From: Symsagittifera roscoffensis | Taxonomy: Eukaryota; Xenacoelomorpha; Acoela; Convolutidae | Length of the DNA stretch: 64,000 nucleotides | Assembly: GCF_963678635.1 (NCBI RefSeq) | Contig: NC_087069.1 | Span: forward strand, 5,005,472 to 5,069,471 | Reading direction: 5' to 3' | Part shown: positions 60,855 to 64,000 of the stretch, piece by piece | Position numbering within the stretch: the first letter of the stretch is position 1 | How the letters are laid out: every line of letters starts with the position of its first letter | Program-made: the position numbers and the translations under genes | The notes under the pieces: model-generated | Databases searched by the model: none | Told to the model about the DNA's origin: nothing | The model's input: the letters and a program-made list of their open reading frames with translations, nothing else

Positions 60855-61349
60855 CTCAATAAGTAACGAAGGATTAAATAGGAGTTTCAGAAAGTCCCAA
60901 ATTTTTTTCAGCTATTTATCCTAGCTGAAATAAAAATCATCCAATCTAACCATGGATTTCTCAAAAGTTTTGCTTACAACCAATCAGAATCGAGCTTTAA
61001 TGGTCATATGAAGTTTAACAAATTTATTGTCAACCAATCAGAACTGAGCTTTGTTTCTCAATGATTTTTCAATTAATTTGATATCAAACAATCGAGCTTT
61101 CCTTCACAGGTAATATTTGTGGTAATAATAAATTAGAATAAAATATTAACAGATTTTGAAGAAATTTGTAGATCAGAATCAAAAAATGTTTATGAAACTT
61201 CCAAATCAATCAGTTTTATTCAGTTTTTTAAGATACTAACATATACAATTGACACCAAAGTGAGATTTCTTGTCTGGTTTATAGTGTTTTTTCGATACTC
61301 AAATCAAGTGTTGAAATTTCGATCAAAACGTTTTCGATTTGTTTTATTC

Positions 61350-61765
61350 CTAACCCGTGAAAAAAGAAATTACCAAAATATACAATTTTATCACTTTCTT
61401 TTTGGTATATTTTAATACAAACAACTGGAAGCCTTCTAAATTTGGATAATCGGTTAAAAGATATTCTGAAAATTCTAAATTTTGTATTTGTATCAAATTG
61501 AAAGCAGTAATCGAAATGATGTGCATTATCTTCAATATTTGTTTCATAGATTCTTCCATTTTTTTTCTACTGATCGACCACTCAATCTGCAATAGTTCTT
61601 CTAAATAAAAATATTTTTGATAAATCTGGCAGTACTCTTCTTTTCTGAAATCTCCTCTCCATCTTTTTAACAAAATTTTTAAATTTTCTGTGTTTCTATA
61701 CAAGTTGAAACTAAAACAATCTACATCAACGTCATGTCCACCATTTTTTTTGTTTTTTGCAGTAG
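61350..61765 (-). CDS. Hypothetical exon or ORF, unrecognised
   Basis: The minus-strand frame is open from about 61765 to a stop at 61350 (about 138 codons, no ATG near its start). The product has mixed composition: basic-acidic helical stretches (KILLKRWRGDFRKEEYCQIY, KKMEESMKQILKI) and a hydrophobic C-terminal end (KLYILVISFFTG). Its length in AT-rich DNA suggests coding, as a last exon or a decayed gene. No family recognised. Confidence 0.3.
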
Positions 61766-62369
61766 TTTAACCTTAAAAACTGATAAATGTTCATTTCTGA
61801 CATTGAAAACGCTTTTAATAGAAACATGTTTTTTACTGAAATAAACTAAGAAAATTGAATGCTTAGATCATTTTCAATTTATTTTGTAATACCAAACACC
61901 ATAAGAGTTTTTCCCCTATTTAAAGTCTAATTAGTTCTTAGGAAACTTATGTAACCAATGAAAACCTAAAATTGGGGTAGTTGAAAATAACCAATGAAAT
62001 TCAGAAGTTCGAAAACTAATGTTAATTTTTTCAAATAATAATACCTTCTTGTTCGTAATTTTGTTCAAATAAGACAAACTTCAGTAAATTTTGATAAAAG
62101 CAGCAATTAAATAAGTTTTGCTGTAATTTACTAAAAAATACTGGAAATTCAATTGATAATTTGATAGTGTTTCAAGTCAATTTTGATTAATTTTTTTGTT
62201 TTTTCTGACTTTTCCTCAGATACCCCAGCTCTACATGTAAACTTCAGTAACAAAAAATAGTTTTGAACCAATAACATTTGAATTACCAAACATACAAGAC
62301 ATCACAAAGCAATTACTGAGGTTTACAATTCTCATTAAATATAAAGCCTCCCAAAATTTAAGACAGTTC

Positions 62370-62615
62370 TTAGAATTCGTTCAAAGTATAGTTGACATAG
62401 GCAACTTGTTTCCTTGCTTCATTCTTTTTTGCATAGCAGAGTCGAATCTGAATGTTGCGTGGCTTGTTCACACTGTACTTCTTGATTGTGACACACACCC
62501 TTCTCATGTTGTATGTTGCTATTTCATATACTCTATTACAGATGTCCAGCTACTGATCCATAGTTGATTCTTTGCCTGATTTGGCTTTATATATATAGGT
62601 ACGAGTCCAAGGTTT
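62370..62615 (-). pseudogene. Coding-like frame broken by one TAG
   Basis: On the minus strand the frame reads KPWTRTYIYKAKSGKESTMDQ, then TAG (62552-62550), then LDICNRVYEIATYNMRRVCV and on (KKYSVNKPRNIQIRLCYAKK) to a TAA at 62372-62370. Composition is even and basic, unlike chance frames nearby, and continues naturally on both sides of the stop. It may be a recent pseudogene, an exon joined by an unrecognised intron, or a readthrough frame. No family recognised. Confidence 0.35.
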
Positions 62616-62930
62616 TCAGCATCGTGAATAACAGTTTTCCGGATTGCCGATAATGCTTCACCTACTTTTCAAATTGTCCCAAATTGTTAATTTTTAATAG
62701 TTGAAAGCAGGGTTCAAAATAAAGTTTCCTATTGTAGGATTTTTGGAACCAAACAAATCTCCCAATTCTTGTTTGATTTTTTGAGAGTTCAATATAATTG
62801 GCACTAGTGTCTTTTCTTGAGTACATTTTTGAAGAGCAAACTGATCAGATCAGGAAAATGAGAGAAATGATTTTGGTATTAAATGAAAATGGAAGTAAGC
62901 AATATGAGTCATCGCGATTTCCATATATGG

Positions 62931-62979
62931 AAGTAAAGTACCACATATGGAAGTTTTTATATGAGTTTTCCCTATATGG
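62931..62979 (+). promoter_or_regulatory. Three CArG-like boxes each followed by GGAA
   Basis: CCATATATGG (62931-62940, a perfect CC(A/T)6GG), CCACATATGG (62941-62950) and CCCTATATGG (62970-62979, one mismatch each). Each is followed or overlapped by GGAA(G/A), an Ets-type core, the arrangement of serum response elements. They lie 30-80 bp upstream of a TATA box. Similar CCATATATGGAA occurs in a P-family repeat at 35339, so a repeat origin is possible. Confidence 0.35.
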
Positions 62980-63003
62980 AAAGTGTGTAGGCGTTACTTC
63001 TCC

Positions 63004-63011
63004 TATATAAA
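63004..63011 (+). promoter_or_regulatory. TATA box of the 63056 ORF
   Basis: TATATAAA, 45 bases before the ATG at 63056. A start about 25-30 bases downstream would leave a 5' leader of about 15-20 nt. Confidence 0.45.
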
Positions 63012-63055
63012 TCCACAATTTTCTGCAAAAATTATTAATCCCAACGGCAGCTGCT

Positions 63056-63634
63056 ATGTGTCAAGCTCTTCCCAGCTTTTATTCAGATTACAGTAAAAAA
63101 TCGCTATTTATTTCGGTTTCCAACGAGTCTTACGAAAAATACATAGTGACCCAAGATTATTGTATGTCTACCCACAATTCTTCATGTTCTTCGGAGAATT
63201 GTAAGTTCCATTTCATTTTAATGGGAACTTATTTTTACCAAATTTTTCATAGATTAGATAAATATATTTACGTATATCAGGAAATTGACTGTCTTTACAC
63301 TACGTTAAACACAGATTTCATTCATGTATTGTTACATCAAGCGGAGAAGTATTCAATGAGCTTAATCGAGCAGTTCAAAATAACGATGGAAAGGAGCCGA
63401 AAAGATGCTACTATTGCAAGGAAACGACTAATTCGGAAAAAATACAAGAGACATTATCTAAGTTTTAATGAAAAACTTGCTTCCACGCAAACTCATGGTT
63501 CAGCGTTTCTGGACAGAATTCGAAAAGTTCAAAATTCAAAATATGAGTCTGATTTGTTGAAGAGTTTTGATTGTTTTATTGATTGCCATGGTTCTGTGAA
63601 TAGTGATTTTGTAAGGTTTGTGATGAACTTATGA
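63056..63634 (+). CDS. Intronless 192-aa protein, unrecognised
   Basis: The longest uninterrupted single-exon reading frame with a clear promoter context. It starts MCQALPSFYSDYSKKSLFIS and has seven cysteines, of which four cluster near residues 36-51 (YCMSTHNSSCSSENCKFH). A Tyr/Phe/Ile-rich middle part follows, then a strongly basic helix (ERSRKDATIARKRLIRKKYK, residues about 112-131). There is no signal peptide and no convincing membrane span. The Cys/His cluster followed by a basic helix could bind nucleic acid, but no known domain is recognised. A TATA box 45 bp upstream supports the chosen ATG. Confidence 0.5.
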   Translation: MCQALPSFYSDYSKKSLFISVSNESYEKYIVTQDYCMSTHNSSCSSENCKFHFILMGTYFYQIFHRLDKYIYVYQEIDCLYTTLNTDFIHVLLHQAEKYSMSLIEQFKITMERSRKDATIARKRLIRKKYKRHYLSFNEKLASTQTHGSAFLDRIRKVQNSKYESDLLKSFDCFIDCHGSVNSDFVRFVMNL

Positions 63635-63764
63635 ACTATCTTACAATGTTTTCTCAGTAGTTTGCCCTGATAAATCTTCAAAAACTAAGCTTTGGTTCAG
63701 AAACACTTAACTCAGATGAAAAGAAAAACCATCTTACAATCAAATGGAAACTTGAAAAATTGTA

Positions 63765-63992
63765 TTAAAAGACAAAAACTGAGTTAGTTTTCGAGTTTGT
63801 TGTCACTTTCTTCTTCATGCGCAACACCATGTTTTTTCTAAACAGTGCTAAGTTATCCTGTTGAACCTTCAATTTTTCTTTCTTGTTCCTTATATAACGA
63901 ATTGTTTCAATTTTTCGCCAATCATGTAGGTAAAGTATTAAGGGACTGAAACACTTCTTCCGATCCATGTAGAAGATGTCATAATCAACCAT
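63765..63992 (-). CDS. Hypothetical basic protein at window edge
   Basis: A 75-aa frame from ATG at 63992 (MVDYDIFYMDRKKCFSPLIL) ending at 63765. It has a lysine-rich helical middle (RYIRNKKEKLKVQQDNLALF) and no known domain. It may extend beyond the window as part of a larger exon. It lies tail-to-tail with the 63056 ORF, 130 bp apart. Confidence 0.3.
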   Translation of the reverse strand: MVDYDIFYMDRKKCFSPLILYLHDWRKIETIRYIRNKKEKLKVQQDNLALFRKNMVLRMKKKVTTNSKTNSVFVF

Positions 63993-64000
63993 TCTTTCAA

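Overview
This is AT-rich animal nuclear DNA: spliced genes with GT-AG introns, hydrophobic signal sequences, a TATA box, LTR retroelements and many copies of short non-autonomous transposons. Nothing looks prokaryotic. One serine-protease intron reads GA-AG with an otherwise uninterrupted protein join. Non-canonical introns of that type are well known from appendicularian tunicates (Oikopleura) and have been noted in a few other groups such as copepods. A larvacean-like host is therefore a reasonable guess, not a proven one.

Layout. 1-4318: no gene seen, T-rich. 4319-7319 (+): three-exon MIF/D-dopachrome-tautomerase family gene with both introns at the positions and phases of vertebrate MIF, but valine where the catalytic proline should be. 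8319-19145: a nest of repeats with two ~470-bp direct repeats, a decayed Ty3/gypsy-type gag region on the minus strand, an unequal segmental duplication and several copies of a ~530-bp element called R here. One arm of the duplication carries a GC-rich candidate exon with a membrane segment. 21127-22208: terminal-inverted-repeat element with a second element nested in it. 22553-24194 (-): two-exon Golgi-type carbohydrate sulfotransferase. 24195-31100: mostly repeats. 31101-35101 (-): four-exon trypsin-like protease whose second intron holds an R copy and three tandem arrays. 36729-37565: 421-bp tandem duplication. 37865-44783 (-): Ty3/gypsy element with both LTRs and a GATAT target duplication, degraded by stops and frameshifts. 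44988-45182 (-): possible small secreted peptide. 45986-50365: R copies and a palindromic repeat family. 52200-53759 (+): N-terminal exons of a REJ-domain (polycystin/receptor-for-egg-jelly type) surface protein. 53760-60599: no convincing gene. 60600-63992: small open frames, including a two-finger C2H2 protein, a 192-aa intronless ORF with a TATA box, and a frame broken by one stop.

The genes show no shared pathway; this is a gene-poor, repeat-rich stretch. The most striking object is the R family: about 15 copies or fragments with a 9-bp terminal motif repeated inverted and subterminally at the other end, a hairpin near each end, and insertion at T-T. That architecture fits non-autonomous Helentrons (Helitron2-type rolling-circle elements).
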